Source: Aminobacter anthyllidis (GTDB lineage: Bacteria > Pseudomonadota > Alphaproteobacteria > Rhizobiales > Rhizobiaceae). Taken from it: a stretch of 64,000 nt of DNA. Positions 43,643 to 53,665 of this stretch are shown here, piece by piece. Under the pieces are notes generated by a model. The model saw nothing but the letters and a program-made list of their open reading frames with translations. It made no database searches and had not been told where the DNA came from. Where the stretch lies: positions 124,001 through 188,000 of the forward strand of contig NZ_JAFLWW010000008.1 in NCBI RefSeq assembly GCF_018555685.1, read 5' to 3'. Numbering within the stretch: the first letter of the stretch is position 1; every line of letters starts with the position of its first letter. The translations under genes were made by a program, and so were the position numbers.

Positions 43643-44518
43643 GTGGGCATTCTGATCGGACTCGTCGTGACGCTGGGCTGTGTGCTCGGCGGCTTCATGG
43701 CGATGGGTGGACACCTAGAAGTCCTGATGCAGCCTTGGGAGCTCGTCATCATTGGCGGCGCAGCCCTCGGCACCTTCCTGGTCGCCAACCCGATGGCCAC
43801 CGTCAAGGATACCGGCAAGGCGATTGTCGAAGCGCTCAAGCAGGCGGTGCCGAAAGAGCAGGACTATCTCGAAACGCTGGGCGTTCTGCATTCGCTGATG
43901 CGCGAGCTGCGCACCAAGACGCGCTCCGAGGTCGAGGCCCATATCGACAACCCAGACGACTCGCCGATCTTCCAGGCCTATCCCTCGGTGCTGAAGAACT
44001 ACGACCTGACGCATTTCATCTGCGACTATTGCCGTATCATCATCATCGGCAATGCTCGTTCGCACGAGATCGAGGCGCTGATGGACGAAGAAATCCAGAC
44101 CATCCGCACCGACAAGCTCAAGTCCTATCACGCGCTGATCGCTGTGGGCGACGGCCTGCCGGCGCTCGGCATCGTCGCCGCCGTGCTCGGCGTGGTCAAG
44201 GCGATGGGCGCGCTCGACCAGTCGCCCGAGATCCTCGGCGGATTAATCGGTGCCGCACTGGTCGGCACCTTCCTTGGCATCTTCTTGTCCTATGCGGTGG
44301 TCGGTCCGATCGCCACCAAGATCAAGACGGTGCGCGAGAAGAAAAACCGCCTCTACATCGTCGTGAAGCAGACGCTGCTTGCCTACATGAACGGTTCGCT
44401 GCCGCAGGTGGCGATCGAGTTCGGCCGCAAGACGATTTCGTCTTACGATCGTCCGTCGATCGATTCGGTCGAGCAGAGCACGCTGAACACAGCCATCGTC
44501 GAAAAGAAGGCGGCCTGA
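43643..44518 (+). CDS. motA: Flagellar stator protein MotA
   Basis: 291-residue stator subunit with four membrane helices. Residues 1-25 form helix 1 ([20 protein letters not shown]); the proline pair needed for torque lies in [15 protein letters not shown]. The start is set at GTG 43643, with AAGGA 6 nt upstream and matching the usual MotA N-terminus; a TTG 21 bp upstream would add seven residues that the family lacks. Partner MotB is encoded at 25023 on the other strand. First of motA-fliM-fliN-fliG-flhB. Confidence 0.95.
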   Translation: MGILIGLVVTLGCVLGGFMAMGGHLEVLMQPWELVIIGGAALGTFLVANPMATVKDTGKAIVEALKQAVPKEQDYLETLGVLHSLMRELRTKTRSEVEAHIDNPDDSPIFQAYPSVLKNYDLTHFICDYCRIIIIGNARSHEIEALMDEEIQTIRTDKLKSYHALIAVGDGLPALGIVAAVLGVVKAMGALDQSPEILGGLIGAALVGTFLGIFLSYAVVGPIATKIKTVREKKNRLYIVVKQTLLAYMNGSLPQVAIEFGRKTISSYDRPSIDSVEQSTLNTAIVEKKAA

Positions 44519-44554
44519 GGCAATGCGGGACGCTGACAAAGGGCATCGCAAGTC

Positions 44555-45487
44555 ATGAATACCACCGCAAGCCCGGCGGAATCGCGGGACGTCGTCATCG
44601 AGCGCCTGTTGGGCGATACCGGCGAACCGGAGAAAGTACTTGCCGCGTCGCGCCGTCTGGCTGAGCGCGCGGCAACCGCGGTTGCAGAAGCCATCAACGA
44701 CGTGCTGCCTTCGCCCGTTTTCGTCGAGGTCGGCGAGGTCAAGCTTGGCCGCATGACCGATGCCAAGGCCGGCAAGAACAACCAGGCGATGACCGTTGCT
44801 CCGACCCGCGCTTCGCCCGATGGTCTGGTGATGACGTTCGATCCGCAGGCGATCGCCATCCTGGTCAACCTGATGTTCGGCGGCGACCCCACGCGCGATG
44901 TCGCGCCGATCGACCGCGATCTTTCGTCGATCGAGCTCGGCGTTGTCTCGCTGCTGACCCAGGACGTCGCGCGCGCGCTGAACGCGCAAGGCCCGGATGG
45001 CGGGCTCGGCGTCAAACTGCCGGCGCCGGAAGCGATGACCGGCGCGACGATGAAGAAACATGTCTTCCGCGACGGACCTTCGGCGCGCATCGTGTTGACC
45101 GTTTCGACGACGGTTTCGCGCGGTACGCTGACGCTGACCCTGCCGCAGCGCGTGCTGGTGACGGATCGCCGCCCGGCCGAGGTGGAAACAAATGCCGCGC
45201 CAGCCACCGAATGGCGCTCGCGCTTCTCCGACGAATTGATGCGCTCGACAGTCAAGCTCGAGGCCTCGATGCCGATCGGCCGCATGACGCTTGGCGACCT
45301 GACCGGGCTCGTGGTCGGGCAGGTCATCGAACTCGCCGAAAACACCCAGTCCAACGCGATTATCGCCGCCCGCGGCAAGACATTGTTTGCCTGCGAGTTC
45401 GGCAAGCTCGGCCAGAACTACACCGTACGCATCCGGCGTCCGTTCGACTCTACCGAAGAAACAATTGAAGGGATCGTCGCGGGTTGA
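44555..45487 (+). CDS. fliM: Flagellar motor switch protein FliM
   Basis: 310-residue C-ring protein. The middle domain (about 40-220) is of CheC type and the C-terminal SpoA domain (about 230-305) has MPIGRMTLGDLTGLVVGQVI and NYTVRIRRPF. The enteric CheY-binding N-terminal motif (LSQxEIDxLL) is not visible, in line with other divergent alphaproteobacterial FliM. 36 bp after motA. Confidence 0.93.
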   Translation: MNTTASPAESRDVVIERLLGDTGEPEKVLAASRRLAERAATAVAEAINDVLPSPVFVEVGEVKLGRMTDAKAGKNNQAMTVAPTRASPDGLVMTFDPQAIAILVNLMFGGDPTRDVAPIDRDLSSIELGVVSLLTQDVARALNAQGPDGGLGVKLPAPEAMTGATMKKHVFRDGPSARIVLTVSTTVSRGTLTLTLPQRVLVTDRRPAEVETNAAPATEWRSRFSDELMRSTVKLEASMPIGRMTLGDLTGLVVGQVIELAENTQSNAIIAARGKTLFACEFGKLGQNYTVRIRRPFDSTEETIEGIVAG

Positions 45488-45532
45488 GCGCTGCCTAGCA
45501 GCCACCGCGAACGACAGAACTGGAGAACACCG

Positions 45533-45934
45533 ATGAGCAAGGCGCAGTCCAAGCCCGAGGTCGAAAAGCCCGAAATCGAGGAAGTCGAGGACGATCAGCT
45601 CAACCGTGCCATCGAAGAATTGCGCGGCGTTCTGAGCGAAGAGGAAAAACGACCAAGTGCTGCGAGCACCGCCGCCGCAGGCAACAACAGCGTGATCTTC
45701 GGCATTCCGGTCGAGGTGCAGATCGTATTGGGCAGCACCGAAATGCCGGTGTCCGAGCTGATGGCGTTGCAGAAAGGCTCGACCGTCGCGCTCGACCGAC
45801 GCATCGGCGAACCGGTCGACGTCGTCGTCAATGGCCGCCGCATCGCCCGTGGCGAGATCACCGTGCTCGAAAGCGACCCGTCGCGCTTCGGCATCCGCCT
45901 GACCGAAATCGTTGCGGCGACCAAGAGCGCCTGA
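45533..45934 (+). CDS. fliN: Flagellar motor switch protein FliN
   Basis: 133-residue C-ring protein. The acidic N-terminus (1-50) is disordered; the SpoA domain (about 58-130) has IPVEVQIVLGSTEMPVSELM, VALDRRIGEPVDVVVNGR and IARGEITVLESDPSRFGIR, the classic FliN end. Good AGGAGA-like site near the start (GGAGAACACCGATG). 45 bp after fliM. Confidence 0.96.
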   Translation: MSKAQSKPEVEKPEIEEVEDDQLNRAIEELRGVLSEEEKRPSAASTAAAGNNSVIFGIPVEVQIVLGSTEMPVSELMALQKGSTVALDRRIGEPVDVVVNGRRIARGEITVLESDPSRFGIRLTEIVAATKSA

Positions 45935-45977
45935 GGACTTTGACCGTGCTTACCCTCGCTTCTAGAAAGGCTTCCGC

Positions 45978-46985
45978 ATGACGACGCTGGCGACGCTTAC
46001 GCGGCCGCAGAAGGCGGCGGCCATATTGGTGGCGATGGGCAAGCCGTCGGCAAGCCGGCTGCTCAAGTTCTTCAAGCAGGATGAGCTCAAGGCGCTGATC
46101 GAAGGTGCGCGGCTGCTGCGCACCATCCCCCAGGCAGACCTCGAACGCATCGTCGCCGAGTTCGAGGCCGAGTTCACCGAAGGTGCCGGCCTGCTCGATT
46201 CGGCCGACAAGATGGACACGATCCTCAACGAGTCCCTGTCGCCGGAAGAGATGAACGCGCTGATGGGCGGCGCACCCCTGGCGATCAAGGACAACTTGCC
46301 GCCGGTGTGGCCGCAGGTCGAAAGGCTCGAAGCAACCCAGATCGGCGCATTCCTCGCCAATGAGCATCCGCAGACCGCGGCGATGATCCTGTCGAATCTC
46401 GCGCCGACCTATGCGGCAAGGGTGGTGTTGTCGCTGGAAAAGCCGGTGCGCAGCGAGATCATCAAGCGCATGATGGAACTGGCGAGTGTGCCGGAGGCCG
46501 CGACCAAGCTGGTCGAAGACCAGATCCGCAGCCGCGTCCTGACCGAAAGCGCCCAGAAGGACACTTCGGTTGGCCAGACGCGTGTCGCCAGCGTGCTCAA
46601 CGAACTCGACAAGTCGCAGCTCGAAGAAGTCATGAGCGACCTGAGAGAGGTCGGCATGGCTGATCTCGACGCCATCCGGGCCCGGCTGTTCTCATTCGAG
46701 GACGTTCCGGCCATGTCGCAGAAGGCGCGCGTCGCACTGTTCGATGGGCTGTCGAGCGAACTCATCACGCTTGCCCTGCGCGGCACGGCGCTGCCGCTTG
46801 CCGAAGCCGTGCTGTCGTCGATCGGCGCACGCACGCGCCGCATGATCGAATCCGAACTCGGCCAGGGATCGGAAGGCGTTCAACCGGCCGATATCCTGCG
46901 CGCACGCAAGACCGTCGCCTCCACCGCTTTGCGCATGGCCAACGAGGGGCTCCTCGAACTGCCATCGACGCAGAACGCCGCCTGA
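45978..46985 (+). CDS. fliG: Flagellar motor switch protein FliG
   Basis: 335-residue C-ring protein that contacts MotA. N-terminal FliF-binding domain, middle domain with EHPQTAAMILSNL (EHPQ motif), and C-terminal torque domain with charged residues in RGTALPLAEAVLSSIGARTR. N-terminal LTRPQKAAAILVAMGK is typical. Start ATG 45978 has AGAAAGG upstream. Same run as fliM and fliN. Confidence 0.95.
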   Translation: MTTLATLTRPQKAAAILVAMGKPSASRLLKFFKQDELKALIEGARLLRTIPQADLERIVAEFEAEFTEGAGLLDSADKMDTILNESLSPEEMNALMGGAPLAIKDNLPPVWPQVERLEATQIGAFLANEHPQTAAMILSNLAPTYAARVVLSLEKPVRSEIIKRMMELASVPEAATKLVEDQIRSRVLTESAQKDTSVGQTRVASVLNELDKSQLEEVMSDLREVGMADLDAIRARLFSFEDVPAMSQKARVALFDGLSSELITLALRGTALPLAEAVLSSIGARTRRMIESELGQGSEGVQPADILRARKTVASTALRMANEGLLELPSTQNAA

Positions 46986-47011
46986 CCCCGTCGGCCGCGG
47001 TCTGCTGAGCG

Positions 47012-48088
47012 ATGTCGGGCGAGGACAAAGACTCCAAAACAGAAGAGCCGACAGAGAAGAAAATCCGCGACACGATGGAGAAAGGCAAGTTGCCTGTCTC
47101 CAAGGAAATCGCGATCTTCACCTCGTTTCTGGCGATCATGGTCTACGCCGTGTTCTTCGCCGGCTCGGCGGTGACCGAACTTGGCGTCTTCCTGGCGAAC
47201 TTTCTCGAGAAACCCGAGGCGTGGCCGCTCGGCACCGAGCGTGACGTCACCGAGCTCTACCAGGCCGTTGCAGTAGAAGTCGGCCGTGCCGTCGCCAGCC
47301 TGTTCCTGATGCTGATCGTGGCCGGAGTCGGCGCTTCGCTGATCCAGAACGTGCCGCAGTTCGTAGGCGAGCGAATCCGCCCGCAAGTCGACCGCATTTC
47401 GCTGACCAAGGGATGGAAGCGGATGTTCGGCGCGCAGGGCCTCGTCGAGTTCCTGAAGTCGCTGTGCAAGCTCGGCTTCGTCATGATCGTGCTCTACTTC
47501 GTGCTGTCGGACGATCATCGAAGGCTGCTCGCCGGCATGATCACCAACCCGGTTGCCTTCAGCGATGTCATTCGCGGCATCACCGTCGATATCCTGGTGG
47601 CGATCGTCTTCGTCATGGGGGCCATCGGCGTCGCCGACATCTTGTGGTCGCGCTTCCACTGGTTCCAGGAACAGCGCATGACCAAGCAGGAGGTCAAGGA
47701 CGAGATGAAGCAGTCGGAAGGCGATCCGATCGTCAAGGCCCGCCTGCGTTCGATCGCCCGTGACCGCGCCCGCCAGCGCATGATGACGGCGGTGCCCAAG
47801 GCAACGCTGGTGATTGCCAACCCGACCCACTTCGCCATCGCGCTGCGCTATGTCCGCAACGAGGATGCAGCACCTGTCGTGCTGGCCAAGGGGCAGGACC
47901 TTGTGGCGCTGAAGATCCGCGAAATTGCCGAACAGAACGGCATTCCAGTATTCGAGGACGTGGCTCTTGCCCGCTCCATGTACAAGCAAGTTTCGGTGGA
48001 TAGTGTCATTCCATCGCAGTTCTATCAGGCCGTCGCCGAACTGGTGCGGATCGTTTACGGAAACAGGGCTCAGCGCAATCCGTCATGA
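47012..48088 (+). CDS. flhB: Flagellar export protein FlhB
   Basis: 358-residue export switch protein. N-terminal EEPTEKKIRDTMEKGKLPVS is canonical; four membrane helices (about 30-210) follow, then the cytosolic domain with the autocleavage site NPTH (VIANPTHFAIALRY) that changes substrate specificity from hook to filament. It overlaps the next gene by 4 bp. Confidence 0.97.
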   Translation: MSGEDKDSKTEEPTEKKIRDTMEKGKLPVSKEIAIFTSFLAIMVYAVFFAGSAVTELGVFLANFLEKPEAWPLGTERDVTELYQAVAVEVGRAVASLFLMLIVAGVGASLIQNVPQFVGERIRPQVDRISLTKGWKRMFGAQGLVEFLKSLCKLGFVMIVLYFVLSDDHRRLLAGMITNPVAFSDVIRGITVDILVAIVFVMGAIGVADILWSRFHWFQEQRMTKQEVKDEMKQSEGDPIVKARLRSIARDRARQRMMTAVPKATLVIANPTHFAIALRYVRNEDAAPVVLAKGQDLVALKIREIAEQNGIPVFEDVALARSMYKQVSVDSVIPSQFYQAVAELVRIVYGNRAQRNPS

Positions 48089-48528
48089 AAAATCAGCAGC
48101 ATGCTTCGTCCCGTGAAGTCCTTGTCGCAACGGCCATCCAGCCGGTGGTGCGCGAATTGCGCCTCGTCGACCTGGCCGACTACATCGCCTTCATCCGGCT
48201 GGAGCATTTCGCCAACGTGGCGGATCTCGTCGATTCAGCGGCGGAGCTGTATTTCATGCCAGGCGCGCTGCGTCTCGGCCTGGGTGGCGAGGCGCATGTC
48301 AGCTGGACAGGCGCTCCGCGCATCGTTCTCGACCTCGAGCTCCGGCCCGAAGGGGCCGTGGTCTATTTCCAGCTGTCGATGACGGCCAACAACGCATCGG
48401 TGGAAGTCCACTACGTGTCGTTCGAAAAGCCCGATCCTGAGCCCGAAAAGAACACCGAATATCTCGCCGCGGCCATCCAGCACGCGATGATCAGGCAGAC
48501 GGAAGCACCGCAGGCCGAAGCGGCCTAG
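48085..48528 (+). CDS. Conserved hypothetical protein co-translated with flhB
   Basis: 147-residue soluble protein without signal or membrane segment. Predicted as an alpha helix (about 20-60, DYIAFIRLEHFANVADLVDS) followed by beta strands (70-125). Its ATG overlaps the flhB stop by 4 bp, so it is a true member of the motA-flhB operon. It ends in a Gln/Glu/Ala-rich tail. I do not recognise a family beyond 'present after flhB in rhizobia'. Convergent with visR. Confidence 0.75.
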   Translation: MKNQQHASSREVLVATAIQPVVRELRLVDLADYIAFIRLEHFANVADLVDSAAELYFMPGALRLGLGGEAHVSWTGAPRIVLDLELRPEGAVVYFQLSMTANNASVEVHYVSFEKPDPEPEKNTEYLAAAIQHAMIRQTEAPQAEAA

Positions 48529-48652
48529 GATTCAGGTGAGGCCGGCCTGCAAATGCCGGCTCCCTGCGCTTCCGGTGCTCACGTACTTGAATTTACGCTC
48601 CGCTCCGGTTCTCGGAATCCGCCATTTCGGCTCGGCCTGGCGTGACTCTACG

Positions 48653-49408
48653 TTAGTCGATCAGGCCCATCCGCAAGGCCTTGGCGACCGCATGCATGCG
48701 GTTGACGGCATTGAGCTTCTGCGTCGTCTGGGTGAGGTACTGGTTGGCGGTGTGGACCGAAAGCTTGAGCAGCTTGGCGATCTCTTCGCTGGTGTAGCCG
48801 CGCGAGGTCAGCTTCAGGCACTCGATCTCGCGACGCGACATCGACGGCAGGTCGCGGGACTGGGTGGAAATGATGCGGGCGACCGCATCGAACAGGGCAA
48901 AGCAGCGTCCGTGCAGGTCGTGCAGCGATTGTGGATTGGGCGAAAGCTCCGCGCCGGCGAAGATGAAAAGGCCGACCTGGCCGCGATCGGTGTAAACTGG
49001 GAAGGCGATGCCGCGGCCACTCTGCGCAAGCGGTTCGATGCGGCTCGTCCAGGGAAGTGCCGCAAAGGCCTGCGCCGCGTCGGCGTCGTCCGCCCACCAG
49101 CATGGCGCCGTCGACTGGCGCGCATGACGCATCAGGTGTTCGCCGATGCCGCCGCCAAGCAGGCGCGCCGCGGACATGGTGCTGGGATAGTCGGAATCAA
49201 AGCATGGCGTCAGCCGGCCGCTGTCGGCCGACGATCCGGCGAGGCACAGTGCGAAATCGCGGGCGCCGAGATCGACCGAGATCCAGCGGCAGCGCCTGGC
49301 GGCATCCGCGAGTGTGACGGCGTGCAGGCCCACCGGGTGTGGGGCGGCCGGCACGTCCTGTTGGAATTCGGGTGCGCGGCTCAGCTGCTTTGCCTGGGCG
49401 TAGCTCAA
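48653..49408 (-). CDS. visR: LuxR-type motility regulator VisR
   Basis: 251-residue regulator. A GAF-like autoinducer-binding-type domain (about 15-165) is followed by a LuxR helix-turn-helix at about 183-245 (SRREIECLKLTSRGYTSEEI; LSVHTANQYLTQTTQKLNAV). VisN and VisR act as a heterodimer that activates rem in Sinorhizobium. The start is taken as TTG 49408 because its frame has GGAG 8 nt upstream, it overlaps the visN stop as TTGA, and no ATG or GTG upstream gives a sensible protein; the longer frame runs through visN. Confidence 0.88.
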   Translation of the reverse strand: MSYAQAKQLSRAPEFQQDVPAAPHPVGLHAVTLADAARRCRWISVDLGARDFALCLAGSSADSGRLTPCFDSDYPSTMSAARLLGGGIGEHLMRHARQSTAPCWWADDADAAQAFAALPWTSRIEPLAQSGRGIAFPVYTDRGQVGLFIFAGAELSPNPQSLHDLHGRCFALFDAVARIISTQSRDLPSMSRREIECLKLTSRGYTSEEIAKLLKLSVHTANQYLTQTTQKLNAVNRMHAVAKALRMGLID

Positions 49409-50106
49409 ATGATGCCGCTCCTGATCGCGGTTGCAATCGCCATGGCGCGATTGGATGCCGACAGTTTCTGGATCGCGTGGGTGATGTAGCTGTTGACGGT
49501 GTTGGACGACACACCGAGGATCAGCGCCACCTCGTCGGTGGTCTTGCCTTCGGACACCCAAAACAGGCATTCGCGCTCGCGGTCCGAAAGCGGGTCCTGC
49601 ATCGTCGCTGCGGCCAGCACGCTCGGCGCCTGCGACAGGGCATAGCAGCATTCGAGCTGGGTGCGCGGCATGACGTCGGGGTCGATGCGGCCGGCCTCGG
49701 CCGCCGAGAACAGGACAAACAGGCGCTGGCGGCCGACATGCAGGCGTAGCGCGAAGATTTCGGCATGGCCGAGCACGTCGAGCAGGCGGGCTTCCTCGCC
49801 GCCGAGCACTGCGGGTGCCTGGGAGGCAAGCAGGCTCTGCGGGCGGACGCCTGGCGCGCTGGCGAACGGGCCCTGGGCGAGGCCGGCGATCAAAGCGTGG
49901 CCGGCGAGCTGGATGGCGTCGTAGATCCAGTTCGAGGCGATGATCTGGAGATTGTCGCGTTCCTGGTCCTGGGCGATGGCGACGAGCATGTAGCCGTCGG
50001 CGCCGATCTCGTCGGTCAGGTTCATGAAGAAGGCGGTGAGATCGCTTCTGGATGCGAGCCTTGCTGCGACGGTGGTCTGTTCGTTGCGGGCTGCGAGGGC
50101 GGTCAT
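49405..50106 (-). CDS. visN: LuxR-type motility regulator VisN
   Basis: 233-residue partner of VisR. N-terminal ligand-binding-type domain (about 20-160, with TDEIGADGYMLVAIAQDQ) and LuxR helix-turn-helix 168-230 (LSDRERECLFWVSEGKTTDE; GVSSNTVNSYITHAIQKLSA). Ligand unknown. visN precedes visR in one transcript; placed beside flhB as in Sinorhizobium, although fliF is no longer next to it. Confidence 0.9.
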   Translation of the reverse strand: MTALAARNEQTTVAARLASRSDLTAFFMNLTDEIGADGYMLVAIAQDQERDNLQIIASNWIYDAIQLAGHALIAGLAQGPFASAPGVRPQSLLASQAPAVLGGEEARLLDVLGHAEIFALRLHVGRQRLFVLFSAAEAGRIDPDVMPRTQLECCYALSQAPSVLAAATMQDPLSDRERECLFWVSEGKTTDEVALILGVSSNTVNSYITHAIQKLSASNRAMAIATAIRSGII

Positions 50107-50516
50107 CTCAAAAACTTCTGCCGGAATCCATTATGGAACCAGATTTGGGCGGTGCCCGAACCGGTCGAAAAACTCAAAACTTTGACGTTAAAAACGCGAC
50201 GCGGACGCTTGGGCATCCATCGGCCGAATCCGTGCTGGTTGCGCGAAACCTGACGCGCTCTCCACCGGGGAAATCCCCAGTATTTCAGAGCGTTGGTGGT
50301 TCGCCGCGCCCCCCGAGGACCGGCTGATTCGGGTGTAATCTAACCCCTCGCGAATCGCTCCGCAAACATAATTGACAAAAAGTTAATTCAGAGTCCTTCG
50401 ACAGACTCAAGGCGGGGTGAAACGTCGCGGAAACCTTGGGGAAAGCTTGCGAAAATCGCCATTGATCGGTCGGCACAATCGGCCTAACGCTGCGTCCACT
50501 TGGGCAGGGGAATGCA
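50107..50516. other. Intergenic region between visN and the TMEM43-type gene
   Basis: 410 bp that must contain the divergent promoters of visN (minus) and the gene at 50517 (plus). Short frames on both strands have no ribosome-binding site or recognisable sequence. A/T-rich patches (for example TTGACAAAAAGTTAAT near 50371-50386) could serve as promoter elements. No RNA gene recognised. Confidence 0.5.
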
Positions 50517-51701
50517 ATGAGCGATCAATTTCGTGAAGTGACCAGCGTGTCGTGGTTCGGACGGATCAAGCGTTCGGTCGGCGGCGTGCTGGTCGGGCTG
50601 ATCCTTGCCGTTGCCATGGTGGCAGTGCTGTTCTGGAACGAGGGCCGGGCGGTGACCACCGCGCGCTCATTGGCCGAAGGGGCGGGCGCCGTGATATCGG
50701 TGCCTGTCGACAAGGTCGATCCCGTCAATGAAGGCGAGCTGGTGCACACCACAGGCCCGCTGACCACGTCGGACGAGGTCAGCGATCCGGACTTCGCCAT
50801 CGAGTCCAAGGGCGTGCGCCTGGTGCGTACCGCCGAGATGTTCCAGTGGGTTGAGAACTCCAAGTCGGAGACCAACACCAAGCTGGGTGGTGGCGAAGAG
50901 ACCGTCACCACCTACAGCTATGCCAAGGAATGGCAGGACCGCCCGATCGCCTCCTCGGAGTTCAAGCAGGTAAGCAACCACCAGAACCCGCCGATGGAAC
51001 TCGGTTCGCGCACGTTCCAGATCCATGAGGGCAAGCTCGGCGCCTTCACGCTGGACGAGCCGGTGTTCGACCGCATCGGCGACAGCAATCCGCTGACCAT
51101 CACGCCGAGCCAGCTTCCAGATATCGCCGCGGCCTATCCCGGCACCGAACGTGTCAGCGTCGTCGATGGGCGCATCTATCTCGGCGCCAATCCGACCTCT
51201 CCGGCAATCGGTGACTACCGCATTGGCTACCAGTTGGTGCCATTAGGCGACATCAGTGTCATCGGGCGGCAAACCGGCGACAGGTTTTCGCCCTACCAGA
51301 CGGTGGCCGGCGACGAGTTGCTGTTGGTCGACAGTGGCAGGGTGCCGGCCGACAAAATGTTCGCCGATGCGGTGAGCGTCAACACCCTCATCACCTGGCT
51401 GGTGCGCGCCGGCTGCCTGCTGTTGCTGGCTATCGGCTTCGGGCTGCTGCTGGCGCCGCTCGGCGTCCTGGCCGACGTGATTCCGTTTGTCGGCAGCATC
51501 GTGCGCATGGGCACCGGGCTGATCGCCTTCGTGCTGGCGCTGCTGGTGGGGACCGCGACGATTGCCATTGCCTGGTTCTGGTACCGGCCGCTGCTGGCGG
51601 TCGGCATCGCGGTTGGTGGGCTTGCTCTGGCCTATCTGCTGACGAGGTTCGGCAAACGCAAGGCGGCAGCCGCCGCGGCCCAGGCGGGCGCGACGGCTTA
51701 G
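50517..51701 (+). CDS. TMEM43/LUMA-type membrane protein
   Basis: 394-residue membrane protein of the TMEM43 family. One helix near the N-terminus (about 23-43, VGGVLVGLILAVAMVAVLFW followed by NEGRAV), a large extracytoplasmic domain (about 45-285), and four closely spaced C-terminal helices (about 290-385). NEGRAV after helix 1 and the RLVRTAEMFQW segment are family marks. The bacterial function is unknown. It ends in a basic/Ala-rich tail and converges with the deacetylase gene, with a 4-bp gap. Probably monocistronic. Confidence 0.85.
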   Translation: MSDQFREVTSVSWFGRIKRSVGGVLVGLILAVAMVAVLFWNEGRAVTTARSLAEGAGAVISVPVDKVDPVNEGELVHTTGPLTTSDEVSDPDFAIESKGVRLVRTAEMFQWVENSKSETNTKLGGGEETVTTYSYAKEWQDRPIASSEFKQVSNHQNPPMELGSRTFQIHEGKLGAFTLDEPVFDRIGDSNPLTITPSQLPDIAAAYPGTERVSVVDGRIYLGANPTSPAIGDYRIGYQLVPLGDISVIGRQTGDRFSPYQTVAGDELLLVDSGRVPADKMFADAVSVNTLITWLVRAGCLLLLAIGFGLLLAPLGVLADVIPFVGSIVRMGTGLIAFVLALLVGTATIAIAWFWYRPLLAVGIAVGGLALAYLLTRFGKRKAAAAAAQAGATA

Positions 51702-51705
51702 CTCG

Positions 51706-52737
<1,032 letters not shown>

Positions 52738-52754
52738 GAAAATCCTTCCTGGTT

Positions 52755-53441
52755 TTAGTTGAGGTCGAGATAGGGGGCGACGAGGGCAAGCCACATGGTC
52801 TTGACGTCGTCCTGGATGAGATCGAAGGCCTTGCGGTCGCGCTTGAGCCCGACGAGGCGGCAGACGTGGCCGACTTCCATCATCACCACGCCGAGCCGGC
52901 TGGCGATGCCGTCCTCAAGGGCCGGGTTCACATGCTGCAGCCAGGCGGCGTAAAGCGCGATGATCTGGTCGTCATATTCGTTCTGGATGGGTCTGAGATC
53001 GGGATTGCCTGTTATGGCCTCGATGACAGGCATCAGGGTGGCGTTGTCGAGATAGAGCCTGGAGGTGTCGACGAAGAGCTTGTCCACCTCCTGCTGGAAT
53101 TCGGCGCGGTTGGCGGGGCGGGGAGCTGCGATGCGCTTGGCGATCACCTCGGGAAACGCACCGAGCCAGCGACGGGCGAGGTCGAGCAGAATGGCTTCCT
53201 TGTTGGGGAAGTACTGATAGACCGAGCCGACGGACAGGCCGGCGCGCTGCGCGATGGCAAGCGTCGTCGGCGTCTTGGTTCCCTGTTCCCTCGTCAGGAT
53301 CAGTGCCGCGTCCAGAATCCTGTCGACGACCTTGCTCGACCGTTCCTGTCGCGGCTGCTTGCGCGGGCTAAGCGCCGTCGTGGCCTTCTTTGTCAGACTG
53401 CGATTCACGGACTGAACTTCTCGCTCCCTGCTCGTCGCCAT
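52755..53441 (-). CDS. TetR-family transcriptional regulator
   Basis: About 228 residues from ATG 53441 (ATG 53444 or earlier starts possible; ribosome-binding site weak). The TetR helix-turn-helix covers about 45-90, with TTLAIAQRAGLSVGSVYQYF and the FPNKEAIL turn, followed by a helical ligand-binding domain. Divergent from the amidohydrolase-transporter operon, with the deacetylase gene downstream. A near-perfect 16-bp palindrome at 53500 in the shared promoter is a likely binding site. Inducer unknown; a polyamine-like or amide compound is the natural guess. Confidence 0.88.
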   Translation of the reverse strand: MATSREREVQSVNRSLTKKATTALSPRKQPRQERSSKVVDRILDAALILTREQGTKTPTTLAIAQRAGLSVGSVYQYFPNKEAILLDLARRWLGAFPEVIAKRIAAPRPANRAEFQQEVDKLFVDTSRLYLDNATLMPVIEAITGNPDLRPIQNEYDDQIIALYAAWLQHVNPALEDGIASRLGVVMMEVGHVCRLVGLKRDRKAFDLIQDDVKTMWLALVAPYLDLN

Positions 53442-53499
53442 CATACACGAGAGACGTCCTCCACAACGCATCCCCGGGGAAACCCGCATATTGACAAAC

Positions 53500-53515
53500 G
53501 CGAATAATTAGTCGC
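53500..53515. promoter_or_regulatory. Candidate TetR operator overlapping a TTGACA promoter element
   Basis: GCGAATAATTAGTCGC is an inverted repeat with one mismatched pair, centred in the 224-bp gap between the divergent TetR and amidohydrolase genes. A TTGACA hexamer lies just left (53491-53496), reading toward the amidohydrolase. The position would let one regulator control both directions. Confidence 0.55.
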
Positions 53516-53665
53516 ATTTTTTCTCGACGCTGTCTTTAGGGAAACAAGAGGAATTCCTGGGACAGCGAACCGGCCTCAGCCTTGCTGTCTGGTTGCATCA
53601 CTCCTTGGGGATGGGGCAGCCGATGCGGGTTTGAACGCTCAGTCAGTCAAGTGCGCGGAGTCGCG

